A DNA stretch of 64,000 nucleotides from an uncultured Bacteroidota bacterium. Its GTDB lineage: Bacteria > Bacteroidota > Bacteroidia > Flavobacteriales > Flavobacteriaceae. Below the pieces are notes generated by a model, which was given only the letters and a program-made list of their open reading frames with translations, had not been told where the DNA came from and ran no database searches. A program made the position numbers and the translations under genes. The DNA is taken from NCBI GenBank assembly GCA_902509805.1, contig CABWZL010000002.1, positions 28,338 to 92,337 of the forward strand, in the 5' to 3' direction. This document shows positions 26,849 through 36,366 of this stretch, in pieces (within the stretch, counting starts at the first letter, position 1; every line of letters starts with the position of its first letter).

Positions 26849-27748
26849 ATGACAATTTTTAAAGACATTGTTGAATTATTACACAATAATGATTGTGTAA
26901 TTTTGCCTAGCTTTGGGGCTTTTGTTCTCAAGAAAAGGTCTGCAAAAGTAGTAGGCAATGAATTTATTCCTCCTACTAAAAACGTCTCTTTTAATTCAAT
27001 GCTTAAAGAAAATGATGGATTATTGGTTAAGCACATAAGTAGAGTTAGAAAAATATCATATGCCAAAGCCTTTAATCTTGTAGAAGATGAGGTTAAGTCA
27101 TTTAAGAAAAAGCTTTATAAAGACCTGCTTGTTGAGGTTAAATCATTAGGTATTTTTGAGCTAAAGAATGAAAACAACATAAACTTTAACCCTGACTTCT
27201 CAATAAATTTTGATACTTCTAGCTTTGGGCTTCAATCATTTTCAAAAGAACTTATACTTAAAAATGTAAAAGAAAAACCCAAAAATGAGAGATCTTTAAT
27301 TTCAAGTTCTATCTTAAAAAGTGCAGCAATATTCATTGCCTTAATTGGAGTAAGTTATTTTAGCTATTTTAATTATAATAATTATATGGATAATGAAAAG
27401 CTTAATAATATTGCAATTGCTCAAGAAGAAATTCTTAAAAACGTTCAGGCTGCAACATTTGATTTAGGTGAGCTTCCACTAATTAGTGTCACAGTGTCTG
27501 CTCCAAAAGTTGATCAAAGTTCTCCTTATTTTAGTGTTATTTCAGGCTCTTTTAGATCAAAGGGTAATGCTCAGAAACAATTAAATAACTTAATTAGTTT
27601 AGGTTATAAAGCATCCTATACCTCGATAAATCCAAAAGGTCTTTACAGGGTTGCTTATGCTAGATTAAAAACTCGAAATGAAGCTGCTTCTCTTATCTCA
27701 ATAATTAAAGGTAATGGTCAAGACGCCTGGTTGTTAATTGAAAATTAA
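26849..27748 (+). CDS. HU-CCDC81 and SPOR domain membrane protein
   Basis: Typical Bacteroidota division-associated protein. Two N-terminal HU-CCDC81-type domains (residues 1-60 and 65-125) face the cytoplasm. One transmembrane helix (ILKSAAIFIALIGVSYFSYF, about 153-172) crosses the inner membrane. A C-terminal SPOR domain (PYFSVISGSFRSKGNAQKQL to the end) should bind denuded glycan strands at the septum. So DNA-binding-like modules on one side are joined to a peptidoglycan-binding module on the other. The convergent neighbour is the murein hydrolase activator EnvC. Confidence 0.85.
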   Translation: MTIFKDIVELLHNNDCVILPSFGAFVLKKRSAKVVGNEFIPPTKNVSFNSMLKENDGLLVKHISRVRKISYAKAFNLVEDEVKSFKKKLYKDLLVEVKSLGIFELKNENNINFNPDFSINFDTSSFGLQSFSKELILKNVKEKPKNERSLISSSILKSAAIFIALIGVSYFSYFNYNNYMDNEKLNNIAIAQEEILKNVQAATFDLGELPLISVTVSAPKVDQSSPYFSVISGSFRSKGNAQKQLNNLISLGYKASYTSINPKGLYRVAYARLKTRNEAASLISIIKGNGQDAWLLIEN

Positions 27749-28956
27749 TATTTATCCAGCCATATAGTTGGGTTTTCTGGCTTCAGCTCATTAAAGATAT
27801 TAAACTTTAATACGGTCTTTCCTGTTGATTCATTTGTAAAAACAATTCCTATTTCATCATTTGCCTTTATTTTATCTCCTTTTTTAACAAATATTGATGA
27901 TAAGTTTTGATAGTTAGAGATGTATTTACCGTGTCTAATTAATACTCCTGGATTTCCCCCAGAAAAACCATATACAGACAATACCTCTCCGTCAAAAACA
28001 GAGTAAGCTACTGAATTAGCTGATGTTGCAAGAGATATTCCATTACTATTAATTGTAGTTGTCCTTACAACTGGATGTAGCTGCGTGCCAAATCGTCTTA
28101 CAACGATCCCTTCCTTTAATGGCCATGGAAGTCTTCCTTTGTTGGCTTGAAAATTTGTTGAAATTAGCCTGCCTTCAGGAGTTAAAGCAAAATTTGAAGA
28201 ATTATTATTCTTATTAGATTCAGCAATGGCTAATCTTATTAATTTTTGAATTTCATTGTCAATTAGCTTTGTTTGTTTTTGTTTTTCATTAATTTCTGAG
28301 GCATAGTTTTTTTGATTTTTTAATAAGTTTCTAAATAAAGAATTTTGTTCTTGTTTTTCCTCAGATAAAGACTGTTTTACCAATCTATTCTCGTCAACAA
28401 TATCCTGTTTATACTTTTTGCGAATTTGAAGACTGTCAATGGTTTGTGAAATTTGAGCTTGAATTAAAATAATTTTATCAGCCTGTTTCTTTCTAAATTT
28501 TGAGTATTGTTTAAAATATTGGAATCGTTTGAATGCCTGGTTTATATTTTCGGAGGCAAATAAAAACATTAATTTCATTTCAGTAGATTTCTTCTTATAT
28601 GAGCTATAAATGATTTTCTCATATTCTTCCTTAAGTTTAATTAAGTCTTTTTCTAAACCAGATAGTTTCTCTGTTTGATTGTAAATAATATTTGTTAAGT
28701 TGTTTAATTGTGAATTATTAATATTAATAATTTTGTCTCGAACAGAGATCCTTAACTGTAAGCCCTCCAAGTCGTTCGCTAAATTCTTTGATTTTTTTTT
28801 AGACTCTGAAATCAAAAAGTTTATTTGGCTTATTTCCTTTTTTAGAGAGATTTTTTGAGCCTCTAGCTTTTTTTGCTTAGCCTCATAATTTTGGGCATTC
28901 AATGGGATAATTGAGAACAGTAATAAAGAAAAAGCTATTTTACTTAAGAATTTCAT
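27745..28956 (-). CDS. envC: Murein hydrolase activator EnvC-like M23 protein
   Basis: Periplasmic coiled-coil protein that activates septal amidases in proteobacteria. A signal peptide (FSLLLFSIIPLNAQ) precedes long coiled coil (about 22-250) and a C-terminal LytM/M23 domain. In that domain the zinc-binding residues are mostly absent: VVRRFGTQLHPVVRTTTINSNGIS lacks the canonical H-x-x-x-D, as in non-catalytic EnvC. It overlaps the DUF4292 lipoprotein gene by 17 bp, last in a three-gene operon with a nucleotidyltransferase. Confidence 0.88.
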   Translation of the reverse strand: MKFLSKIAFSLLLFSIIPLNAQNYEAKQKKLEAQKISLKKEISQINFLISESKKKSKNLANDLEGLQLRISVRDKIININNSQLNNLTNIIYNQTEKLSGLEKDLIKLKEEYEKIIYSSYKKKSTEMKLMFLFASENINQAFKRFQYFKQYSKFRKKQADKIILIQAQISQTIDSLQIRKKYKQDIVDENRLVKQSLSEEKQEQNSLFRNLLKNQKNYASEINEKQKQTKLIDNEIQKLIRLAIAESNKNNNSSNFALTPEGRLISTNFQANKGRLPWPLKEGIVVRRFGTQLHPVVRTTTINSNGISLATSANSVAYSVFDGEVLSVYGFSGGNPGVLIRHGKYISNYQNLSSIFVKKGDKIKANDEIGIVFTNESTGKTVLKFNIFNELKPENPTIWLDKY

Positions 28957-29731
28957 CTAAAGTTTTGATTTTATAATCAGTAGGTATTTCCATTGGAAAA
29001 GTTAAGTTATCCGGAAAGTCAAATTGTGAATATTCTAGATTAATTTTTATAATTTCACTTCCTTTAATATAAGAAATTAAAACGTTGTTAGGGAAAGCTT
29101 TATCTTCAAGTATTTTATAATTACTATAATCAACAGTTATTAATGCTGATAAAAGTGGCATATATATTCTTTGCTGATCAAGCTTAAAAGTATTGGGGTT
29201 AATAAACAGAGTTGACTGAATACCTTTTGAAGATTTCAAGACATAATAATTTGGATTTTCAACTCTTTCCCAATCACCTTTACCAATATCTAAGATTGGG
29301 TTACCAAAAAGAACATTTTGAAAAATTTCAACAGGGTTTTTAACTCCTATGGTTCTCATAATTAAATCTAAGTCTTGGTTGATATATGTTTTTTGAAATT
29401 TCTCATAAAACAAAACTTTTTGATTGGTTAATAAAATTTTTGCTATTGGAACTATCATGGTTGCGCTCATCCATAAAAGTTCGTTTTCTAAAGCTCTTAA
29501 ACTTAAATTAATGGTTTGATTTGATCGTCCGTTATTAAATTCTACTTTAACTCTATTTCTAAGATTATCAAACTTAAGGTCAGCTTTTCTTGAATTTTTT
29601 AAAATTTCGGATAATTCAATTTTATTTGCAGGTGTATCGGTTATAATCTTTTTTTTTGAAGAACATCCTTGCAAGAAAAACAAAAAGAGTATAGAAAGTA
29701 TAAAAGCTTTTTTTAAAAATCTATTTTTCAT
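28940..29731 (-). CDS. DUF4292 lipoprotein
   Basis: Lipoprotein with lipobox FFLQGC. The 263 residues match the DUF4292 family of Bacteroidota, which I expect to be a LolA/LolB-like lipid-binding half barrel (repeated strands such as LSLRALENELLWMSATM, STLFINPNTFKLDQQRIY). Its specific role is not known. It sits between the nucleotidyltransferase (11-bp overlap) and envC (17-bp overlap), a conserved arrangement implying envelope work. Confidence 0.75.
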   Translation of the reverse strand: MKNRFLKKAFILSILFLFFLQGCSSKKKIITDTPANKIELSEILKNSRKADLKFDNLRNRVKVEFNNGRSNQTINLSLRALENELLWMSATMIVPIAKILLTNQKVLFYEKFQKTYINQDLDLIMRTIGVKNPVEIFQNVLFGNPILDIGKGDWERVENPNYYVLKSSKGIQSTLFINPNTFKLDQQRIYMPLLSALITVDYSNYKILEDKAFPNNVLISYIKGSEIIKINLEYSQFDFPDNLTFPMEIPTDYKIKTLDEILK

Positions 29732-30743
29732 TATTATTGATTTGAGAATAGTCGCCTAAAAAAATTTCTTTATTAGATCCGTCATAATTACAATTACTTC
29801 CTAATATAGAATTGTTAATGTTTGCGTTTGAAATATTTGAGTCGTTGTATACTATTGATGATTGAATCTTAGAGTCCGTAATAACACAATTGTTGCCAAT
29901 TGAGACATTGGGGCCAAGCGTTGAATTTTTAAGAAAGACATTCTTGCCAATAAAAACAGGATGATTTATTATGACCTTTCCTTCTCGTGAGAAGTTGTTC
30001 TCATTACTATCTTTCTCTTTTGATTTCATTATTATTTTTGCTGATTCTAGCAATAACTGAGGGGTACCACAATCCATCCATGTTTCAATCTCTTGAGATT
30101 TAAAAACCTTATTCTTCTCAATCATTTTCTCAATTCCATAATTTAAAAGATATTCTCTTCCTGGCTCTAATTTTTCCTTAAGATGCCTTTTGAGTTCATC
30201 ACGAAGAAATGAAGATTCTTTAAAATAATAAATCCCAACTACTGCTAAATCTGAAACGAAATCTTTCGGTTTTTCAATTAACTCTTTAATATTGTGCTCT
30301 TCATCAAGATTTACAACTCCATAACTTGAAGGATCTGGAACTTTTTTAACCCAAATCATTCCATCTGCCTTTAAGTCAATTTCAATTTTGCCTTGAATCA
30401 TTGTGTCAGCATAAGCAATGATAGCTGGTCCAGACAAAGACTCTTCTGCGCACATTATTGCATGACCTGTCCCTAATTTATCCAACTGTCTATAAACCTT
30501 GGTTTTTGCATTATATTTTTTAGAAATTAAAGTTAATGAATCAACAACTGTAGAGTCAAAATACGCCTCCTCTCCAAGAATATATACTATTTCCTCAATT
30601 TCAGATGAAAGTGTTGAGGTAATTTGATCAATCAAATGTTCAACTATAGGCTTGTCTATTATTTCTAATAAAGGCTTTGGCCTGGATAAGGTAAAAGGCC
30701 TAAGCCTTGTTCCTCTTCCAGCCATTGGAATAAATATTTTCAT
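29721..30743 (-). CDS. NDP-sugar nucleotidyltransferase with left-handed beta-helix tail
   Basis: Cytoplasmic nucleotidyltransferase of the RmlA/GlmU/GCD1 type. The N-terminal signature IPMAGRGTRLRPFTLSRPKPLL (residues 4-25) binds the NTP, LGTGHAIMCAEESL follows, and a hexapeptide-repeat C-terminus (about 255-335: KNVFLKNSTLGPNVSIGNN) forms the beta-helix. It likely activates a sugar-1-phosphate for surface glycans; the sugar is not determined. First gene of the operon with DUF4292 and envC, 52 bp after atpG. Confidence 0.85.
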   Translation of the reverse strand: MKIFIPMAGRGTRLRPFTLSRPKPLLEIIDKPIVEHLIDQITSTLSSEIEEIVYILGEEAYFDSTVVDSLTLISKKYNAKTKVYRQLDKLGTGHAIMCAEESLSGPAIIAYADTMIQGKIEIDLKADGMIWVKKVPDPSSYGVVNLDEEHNIKELIEKPKDFVSDLAVVGIYYFKESSFLRDELKRHLKEKLEPGREYLLNYGIEKMIEKNKVFKSQEIETWMDCGTPQLLLESAKIIMKSKEKDSNENNFSREGKVIINHPVFIGKNVFLKNSTLGPNVSIGNNCVITDSKIQSSIVYNDSNISNANINNSILGSNCNYDGSNKEIFLGDYSQINNNEK

Positions 30744-30795
30744 TTGTCTGATTTAAAATCAAAAATACAAAAAGTGTATGATGTAGTTTTTTTAT

Positions 30796-31656
30796 TTAGG
30801 AATTCAATGCTTCAGCTCCACCAACAATTTCTAAAATTTCATTAGTAATTGCAGTTTGTCTTGCTTTATTATACGTAAGCTTAAGCTGATCTCTAAGGTC
30901 CGTAGCGTTATCTGTAGCTTTGTGCATGGCGGTCATTCTAGCTCCATGCTCTCCTGCAATAGAATCTGAAATAGCTTTAAATAATTGAATTGCTAGAGAT
31001 TTAGGTATTAATTCTTCAAGAATTTTTGTTCTATTTGGTTCAAAAATATAGTCTCCAGGAACATTGCTCGTATCGCCTGAATCATCAAGAATTGGTAAAA
31101 ATTGTTCTTTGGTTATAATTTGAGTTCCTGCATTTTTAAAGTGATTATAAACTAGAACTATTTCGTCATACTCTTCGCTTTCAAATCTTTGTGTAATATT
31201 TTCAGCAATTTCTTTTACAGAAGAATAAGAGAAGTTGTCATATACTTCATTATGAGAACTAATTACATTAAACTTTTTTCTTAAAATATCGTTTCCCTTT
31301 TTTCCAATAGTTAAAAGGTCTGGAGTATTAGAGCCATATTCCGAAGCCAGACTATAGGTTTCTTTAATTATGCTAGAGTTAAATCCTCCACAAAGACCTT
31401 TGTTAGATGTTATAACAATTAAGAGAGGTTTTTTTAATTCTCTTTTTTCAAATAAAGGGCTAGACTCATCTGAATCAACTGAAGCAGATATGTTTTTTAT
31501 TAATTCTGAGAGTTTGTTAGAATATGGTAATGTAGCGGTAATTGAATCCTGTGCTTTCTTCAACTTAGCTGCAGAAACCATTTTCATAGCATTTGTAATC
31601 TGCATCGTTGATGAAACAGAACTTATCCTATTTCTAATCTCTTTTAACCCTGACAT
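30796..31656 (-). CDS. atpG: F-type ATP synthase subunit gamma
   Basis: Central stalk of F1. The N-terminal helix LKEIRNRISSVSSTMQITNAMKMV and the C-terminal ARMTAMHKATDNATDL ... NKARQTAITNEILEIVGG are diagnostic. Length 286 is normal. Last gene of the ATP synthase run, 3 bp after atpA. The beta and epsilon genes do not follow, which is the usual split arrangement in Bacteroidota. Confidence 0.97.
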   Translation of the reverse strand: MSGLKEIRNRISSVSSTMQITNAMKMVSAAKLKKAQDSITATLPYSNKLSELIKNISASVDSDESSPLFEKRELKKPLLIVITSNKGLCGGFNSSIIKETYSLASEYGSNTPDLLTIGKKGNDILRKKFNVISSHNEVYDNFSYSSVKEIAENITQRFESEEYDEIVLVYNHFKNAGTQIITKEQFLPILDDSGDTSNVPGDYIFEPNRTKILEELIPKSLAIQLFKAISDSIAGEHGARMTAMHKATDNATDLRDQLKLTYNKARQTAITNEILEIVGGAEALNS

Positions 31657-31659
31657 ATA

Positions 31660-33234
31660 TTAAAACGTTTTTGAGATTTTTTCAGCAACTTTTCTTATTT
31701 CATCTGTCTCTTTGTCTGAGATTTTTCCAGACTTTAATTCAGCTAAAAGTTTCTTGTTGTTTTTCCTAAGTTCTTGAAGAAAAGCTTCCTCAAAAGCTTT
31801 TACTTTATTAACAGGAACATCCTTAAGAAGGTTTTGAGAACCAGCATATATTATTGCAACCTGATCTTCAACCTGGAAAGGATCATTTTGATTTTGTTTC
31901 AAAATTTCTACATTTCTTCTACCTTTTTCAATAACGTTTTGTGTTGCCGCATCAAGGTCAGATCCAAACTTGGAAAAAGCTTCAAGCTCTCGATACTGAG
32001 CTTGATCAAGTTTAAGTGTTCCTGCAACTTTTTTCATAGACTTAATCTGTGCAGACCCCCCAACCCTAGAAACTGAAATACCTACATTAATCGCAGGTCT
32101 TACACCTGAGTTAAACAAGTCTGATTCTAAAAATATTTGACCATCAGTAATAGAGATTACATTTGTCGGAATATAGGCTGAAACATCTCCCGCCTGAGTC
32201 TCGATAATGGGAAGTGCAGTAAGAGAGCCTCCTCCTTTAACTTTGGACTTTAAAGATTCAGGTAAGTCATTCATTTCACTTGCAACCTTATCATCATTAA
32301 CAACTTTTGCTGACCTCTCTAAAAGCCTTGAGTGTAGATAAAAAACGTCTCCTGGATAGGCTTCTCGTCCCGGAGGTCTTCTAAGAAGAAGCGAAACTTC
32401 TCTGTAAGCAACCGCTTGTTTAGATAAATCGTCATATATAATTAAAGCAGGTTTCCCTGTGTCTCTAAAATACTCACCAATACATGCACCTGCGAATGGA
32501 GCAAAAACTTGCATTGGAGCAGGGTCAGAGGCATTAGCAGCCACAATTACTGTATAATCTAGAGCTCCCTTTTCTTCTAAAGTCTTTGCAATTCCTGCAA
32601 CAGTAGATGCTTTTTGACCAATTGCAACATAAATACAAAAAACTGGCTCTCCTGCGTCATAAAATTCTTTTTGATTTAATATGGCATCAATACACACTGT
32701 TGTTTTACCTGTCTGTCTATCTCCAATCACTAATTCTCTTTGACCTCTTCCAATTGGGATCATAGCATCAATAGATTTTATTCCTGTTTGGAGAGGCTCA
32801 TTTACTGGTTGACGATAAATAACACCTGGTGCTTTTCTTTCTATTGGCATATCAAAAAGCTCTCCTTTTATTGGTCCTTTTCCGTCAATTGGATTTCCTA
32901 AAGTATCTACAACTCTTCCTAAAATTCCTTCACCAACTTTTATGGATGCAATTTGGTTTGTTCTCTTAACAGTATCACCTTCCTTAACCCCCTTAGAGGA
33001 TCCAAATAATACAACCCCCACATGATCTTCTTCCAAGTTTAACACCATCCCCTGAAGATCATTGTCAAATGAAACTAGCTCTCCATATTGAGCATTAGAA
33101 AGACCGTATACTCTAGCTATACCATCTCCTACTTCAAGTACTGTTCCAACCTCATCAAATGATGACTGGAGATCTGCTGACTCAAGTTGTTTTTTTAATA
33201 GTGCTGAAACTTCAGCTGGTTTAATTTTTTGCAT
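31660..33234 (-). CDS. atpA: F-type ATP synthase subunit alpha
   Basis: Non-catalytic nucleotide-binding subunit of F1. The P-loop GDRQTGKTT and the arginine-finger region [17 protein letters not shown] are intact. The 524 residues are full length. Starts 10 bp after atpH within the operon. Confidence 0.98.
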   Translation of the reverse strand: MQKIKPAEVSALLKKQLESADLQSSFDEVGTVLEVGDGIARVYGLSNAQYGELVSFDNDLQGMVLNLEEDHVGVVLFGSSKGVKEGDTVKRTNQIASIKVGEGILGRVVDTLGNPIDGKGPIKGELFDMPIERKAPGVIYRQPVNEPLQTGIKSIDAMIPIGRGQRELVIGDRQTGKTTVCIDAILNQKEFYDAGEPVFCIYVAIGQKASTVAGIAKTLEEKGALDYTVIVAANASDPAPMQVFAPFAGACIGEYFRDTGKPALIIYDDLSKQAVAYREVSLLLRRPPGREAYPGDVFYLHSRLLERSAKVVNDDKVASEMNDLPESLKSKVKGGGSLTALPIIETQAGDVSAYIPTNVISITDGQIFLESDLFNSGVRPAINVGISVSRVGGSAQIKSMKKVAGTLKLDQAQYRELEAFSKFGSDLDAATQNVIEKGRRNVEILKQNQNDPFQVEDQVAIIYAGSQNLLKDVPVNKVKAFEEAFLQELRKNNKKLLAELKSGKISDKETDEIRKVAEKISKTF

Positions 33235-33244
33235 TTCTTAATTT

Positions 33245-33784
33245 TTAATTTGTTGTTTTTAATTGCTTTTTCATTTTTTCTAATCTTTTTTTAACACTCG
33301 CATCTAATCTTGTATTGTCAAAATCTAGAGTAAATCCTGCAATTAAATCTTTATCTTTCTTTTTTGTCAATTTTATCTTTCCTGCTTTAATTGAAGACAG
33401 ATATATCTCTATTGTTTTTTCAAGATTTTCTGAAATGTTAACAGGGGTTGTAACTGTGACCTCAACAATATCATTGTAAATATTGTATTGTTGAACAAAA
33501 ACCTCACAGACATCTAAAAGCATATCTAATCGGTTGTTTAATGATAGAAGGTTTAGTAAAATTGAAATATTAGGCAAAGACTGGTCAGTTAATTCATTCA
33601 AAAGTTTTGTCTTGTTTTCCCTTGAAATTGTAGGATTAGAAACAAACTCTTTTAAATCATCTGATTCTTCTAGAATATTTATTAATGAATTTATTTCATC
33701 AAACATAACGTCTAAATTGCCCTGCTCAATAGAGTGGCTTACTAACGCTTTTGCATATCTTTTAGAAGAAGTTCCTAGAGCCAT
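33245..33784 (-). CDS. atpH: F-type ATP synthase subunit delta
   Basis: Peripheral-stalk OSCP subunit of F1, 179 residues, linking the alpha N-termini to subunit b. The N-terminal helical domain starts SKRYAKALV. The conserved C-terminal hairpin has VTVTTPVNIS and DKDLIAGFTLDFDNTRLDAS. Two bases separate it from atpF, implying translational coupling. Confidence 0.95.
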   Translation of the reverse strand: MALGTSSKRYAKALVSHSIEQGNLDVMFDEINSLINILEESDDLKEFVSNPTISRENKTKLLNELTDQSLPNISILLNLLSLNNRLDMLLDVCEVFVQQYNIYNDIVEVTVTTPVNISENLEKTIEIYLSSIKAGKIKLTKKKDKDLIAGFTLDFDNTRLDASVKKRLEKMKKQLKTTN

Positions 33785-33786
33785 AA

Positions 33787-34290
33787 TTATTGGTCAAATT
33801 TTTTCTCTTTTAATAGTTTATCAATATATTCTTGATGACTTTTATCATTATCAAGCTCTTGCTCTAAAACCTTAGAAGCAATGTCAATTGAAAGATCTGC
33901 AACTTGATTTTTAATTTCATTCATAGCTGACCTTTTTTCATTCTCAATTGATGTGCGTGCTTGAGCTAAAATATTTTCAGCTTCTGAACGCGCATCAGAT
34001 TTTGCCTGCTCAACTAGCTCTTTACCTGATTGTTTTGCTTGATTAATCATAGCATCACTTTCAGCTCTAGCTTCTTGGAGGATTTTTTTATTTTCTGCCT
34101 GAAGATTTTCCATTTCTTTCTTAGCTTCCTTGGCTGAATCAAGAGAATCCCTAATAGATTTTTCTCTTTCATTTATTGTGTCTAATATTGGTTTCCACGC
34201 AAATTTTCTAAGCAAGAAAATAAGAGTAACAAATATTAGCGTCTGCCAAAAGAATAGGCCAGATGAAAATTCACTTATTAATTTTTCCAT
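33787..34290 (-). CDS. atpF: F-type ATP synthase subunit b
   Basis: Membrane-anchored peripheral stalk. One N-terminal transmembrane helix (FFWQTLIFVTLIFLLRKFAW, with the typical W-K-P-I after it) leads into a long charged coiled coil (residues 38-165). At 167 residues it is complete. Between atpE (12 bp) and atpH (2 bp). Confidence 0.95.
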   Translation of the reverse strand: MEKLISEFSSGLFFWQTLIFVTLIFLLRKFAWKPILDTINEREKSIRDSLDSAKEAKKEMENLQAENKKILQEARAESDAMINQAKQSGKELVEQAKSDARSEAENILAQARTSIENEKRSAMNEIKNQVADLSIDIASKVLEQELDNDKSHQEYIDKLLKEKKFDQ

Positions 34291-34302
34291 AAACTAATTC
34301 AA

Positions 34303-34497
34303 TTAGTTAACTGCAAACAAGGCAGCAAAAGCAATTCCTTCAACAAGTGCTGCTATTACAATAGCTGCTACAAGAATTTTATTTGAAGCGTCTGGTTGTC
34401 TTCCGATTGCATCCATTGCTCCACGGCCGATAAGTCCAATTCCGATCCCTGTTCCAATGATTACAAGTCCTGCTCCGACTATTTTAGGTATTTCCAT
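34303..34497 (-). CDS. atpE: F-type ATP synthase subunit c
   Basis: Rotor-ring proteolipid of 64 residues with two transmembrane helices around the polar loop GRQPDAS. The ion-binding carboxylate is E53 in AALVEGIAF. The residue after it is Gly, not the Ser/Thr of sodium-binding c subunits, so proton coupling is expected. Located between atpB and atpF. Confidence 0.95.
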   Translation of the reverse strand: MEIPKIVGAGLVIIGTGIGIGLIGRGAMDAIGRQPDASNKILVAAIVIAALVEGIAFAALFAVN

Positions 34498-34530
34498 TTT
34501 TATTTATTTAAGTTATACATTTATTTAAAG

Positions 34531-35601
34531 TTAATGATCGTCCTCCTGAACAGCAAAGCCAAAATAAAGTGCCGACAAAAGAGTAAAAATATACGCTTGT
34601 AACAGTGCCACTAAAACTTCGATTATTGATATAAAAAATACAAGGACGAGTGATAGGCTAGATCCAACAAGATTTTTAAAAATAAAAATTAGTCCAATCA
34701 AGCTATATAATACAATATGACCTGCAAGAATATTTGCATACAACCTTATCATTAACGAAAAAGGTTTTATAAATACTCCCAAAAGTTCTATTGGTGCCAA
34801 TAAAGGTTTAAGCCAAACTGGAACACCTGGCATCCAAAAAATGTGTTTCCAATATGTTTTGTTGGCAGTAAGGTTTGTAATTAAAAAAGTAATCAATGCT
34901 AACCCAAATGTTACAGCTATGTTTCCCGTTACATTAACACCTAATGGGCTCAAACCAAGAAGATTTAGAAACCAGATGAAGAAAAATAAAGTAAGCAAAA
35001 AGCTCATGTACTTTTTGTAATTATTTTCTCCAATACTTGGAATAGCAATTTCGTCTCTAATTAAAATTACAATTGGCTCAAAAAACCGACCTACTCCTTT
35101 TGCTATTTGATTGTTTTCTTTATATGATTTTGCAAGTGATGTAAATAACATAAACATCAACATCGATACGAGTAAAATAGAGAAAACACTTTTTGTTATT
35201 GACAAATCTAGAGGCTTCAAGTTTGTTACTTCTCCTTCATCATCATAGGATATCTTTCCCTCTTGATTCGTTTCATATATTTTTCCATGATAAAGCTTGT
35301 AATATTTTCCTGAAGATTCTACAACATTTTTTCCGTGATCTAGCTTTGAGGACATAAAGAATTTCAGGCCTTCGTCAACTAATATTACTGGAAGTGGAAA
35401 GCCGTAATAAATTTTTTCGCCCGTTTTTTTGTCCTTAGTTGAAAATAATGAAAAGTCATGAGAGTCTTGAACATGATGATAAATATACTCCGTTATCTCC
35501 TCTTGGAGCGATTGTTTTTTTTCTTCTTCTTTAGCATGAGCGAAAGATGCAGATAGTAGTATCAGGGATAAGAAAAAAGATCTGCTTTTAATATATATCA
35601 T
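34531..35601 (-). CDS. atpB: F-type ATP synthase subunit a
   Basis: Proton-channel subunit of Fo. A signal-like N-terminus (SLILLSASFAHA) and a roughly 100-residue periplasmic extension precede the membrane domain, as in other Bacteroidota. The essential arginine is in PFSLMIRLYANILAGHIVL, and the C-terminal helix ends LLQAYIFTLLSALYF. Length 356. A -7 element lies 31 bp upstream of the ATG, so the atpB-G block probably has its own promoter. Confidence 0.95.
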   Translation of the reverse strand: MIYIKSRSFFLSLILLSASFAHAKEEEKKQSLQEEITEYIYHHVQDSHDFSLFSTKDKKTGEKIYYGFPLPVILVDEGLKFFMSSKLDHGKNVVESSGKYYKLYHGKIYETNQEGKISYDDEGEVTNLKPLDLSITKSVFSILLVSMLMFMLFTSLAKSYKENNQIAKGVGRFFEPIVILIRDEIAIPSIGENNYKKYMSFLLTLFFFIWFLNLLGLSPLGVNVTGNIAVTFGLALITFLITNLTANKTYWKHIFWMPGVPVWLKPLLAPIELLGVFIKPFSLMIRLYANILAGHIVLYSLIGLIFIFKNLVGSSLSLVLVFFISIIEVLVALLQAYIFTLLSALYFGFAVQEDDH

Positions 35602-35632
35602 GCTTCAACAAAGTAGATTAAGTTTTGCGCGA

Positions 35633-35640
35633 CAAATGTA
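35633..35640 (-). promoter_or_regulatory. Bacteroidota -7 element upstream of atpB
   Basis: CAAATGTA on the plus strand reads TACATTTG on the minus strand, matching TAnnTTTG, 31 bp before the atpB ATG. The expected -33 TTTG is degenerate. It suggests independent expression from the upstream bactofilin/AtpZ pair. Confidence 0.4.
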
Positions 35641-35689
35641 ATATATAAATAGATATTTTTAAAATCATTTGAGGTCAAAATTTAAAAAG

Positions 35690-35893
35690 TTATTTTAAAT
35701 TTTTTGTCTGAGAAATTATTAAAAAAATTATAAGGATTATGCCTGAAATTGAAAGGGCTAAAGTGAAATAATTGTTTTCGTTTTCAAAGCGCATGTCAGC
35801 CCATCCTCCAATCATTGAAGAAAGGTACATGATTGCTGCAATCTGAAAAACTAATCCGGAGAATACAAGCCATGGTTTAGGCTGTTTTTTCAC
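35690..35893 (-). CDS. AtpZ/AtpI-like small membrane protein
   Basis: 67-residue protein with two transmembrane helices (WLVFSGLVFQIAAIMYLSSMIGG and YFTLALSISGIILIIFLIIS), typical of the AtpZ/AtpI family at the 5' side of ATP synthase operons; family members are linked to c-ring assembly or Mg2+ uptake. It overlaps the bactofilin gene by 17 bp. In many Bacteroidota a further membrane gene separates it from atpB; here only 88 bp without an ORF remain. Confidence 0.8.
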   Translation of the reverse strand: MKKQPKPWLVFSGLVFQIAAIMYLSSMIGGWADMRFENENNYFTLALSISGIILIIFLIISQTKNLK

Positions 35894-36278
35894 GCGCGTC
35901 GTTAAAGTTTGTAATCTTTTTTAGGGGTGCTATATTGGTTGCGTCATTTTGCATAGATGACTTTGCATTAAAAACAGCTCCAGACTCTACAATTAATTTC
36001 GACATCACCACGTCTCCGTGAACCTCACCTGTAGATCTAATTGACAAAAGATCTTCAACGTGGATTGTTCCGCTAAAGTTTCCTTCAATATCGGCTGAAG
36101 AACAAACTATAGTTCCATCTATTTTTCCGTTCTTACCTATAACCACTTTTCCTTTTGTTTCTATGTTACCTTCAAAAGAACCATCAATTCTGAAATCTGA
36201 TTCAGAAGTAAAATTTCCTGTAAAGCTGCTATTCTTTTCAATAGTATTACAGCTTGCTGATAAATCGTAATTTTTCAT
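35877..36278 (-). CDS. Bactofilin
   Basis: Polymer-forming cytoskeletal protein, 133 residues from ATG 36278. The right-handed beta-helix core is clear (SFTGNFTSESDFRIDGSFEG, GKVVIGKNGKIDG, IEGNFSGTIHVEDLLSI). The frame stays open to 36464, but the extra 62 residues would run through the divergent ferredoxin gene and are not bactofilin-like. Bactofilins shape cell morphology and localise wall enzymes. It is the first gene of the unit leading to AtpZ. Confidence 0.88.
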   Translation of the reverse strand: MKNYDLSASCNTIEKNSSFTGNFTSESDFRIDGSFEGNIETKGKVVIGKNGKIDGTIVCSSADIEGNFSGTIHVEDLLSIRSTGEVHGDVVMSKLIVESGAVFNAKSSMQNDATNIAPLKKITNFNDAREKTA

Positions 36279-36366
36279 TTTATAAAAATTGGGAAATAAA
36301 ACTACAATTTTATTTTCAATAAATATCTTTTTTATTAGTAATATTGCGCTGATAATCAGTATGTAT

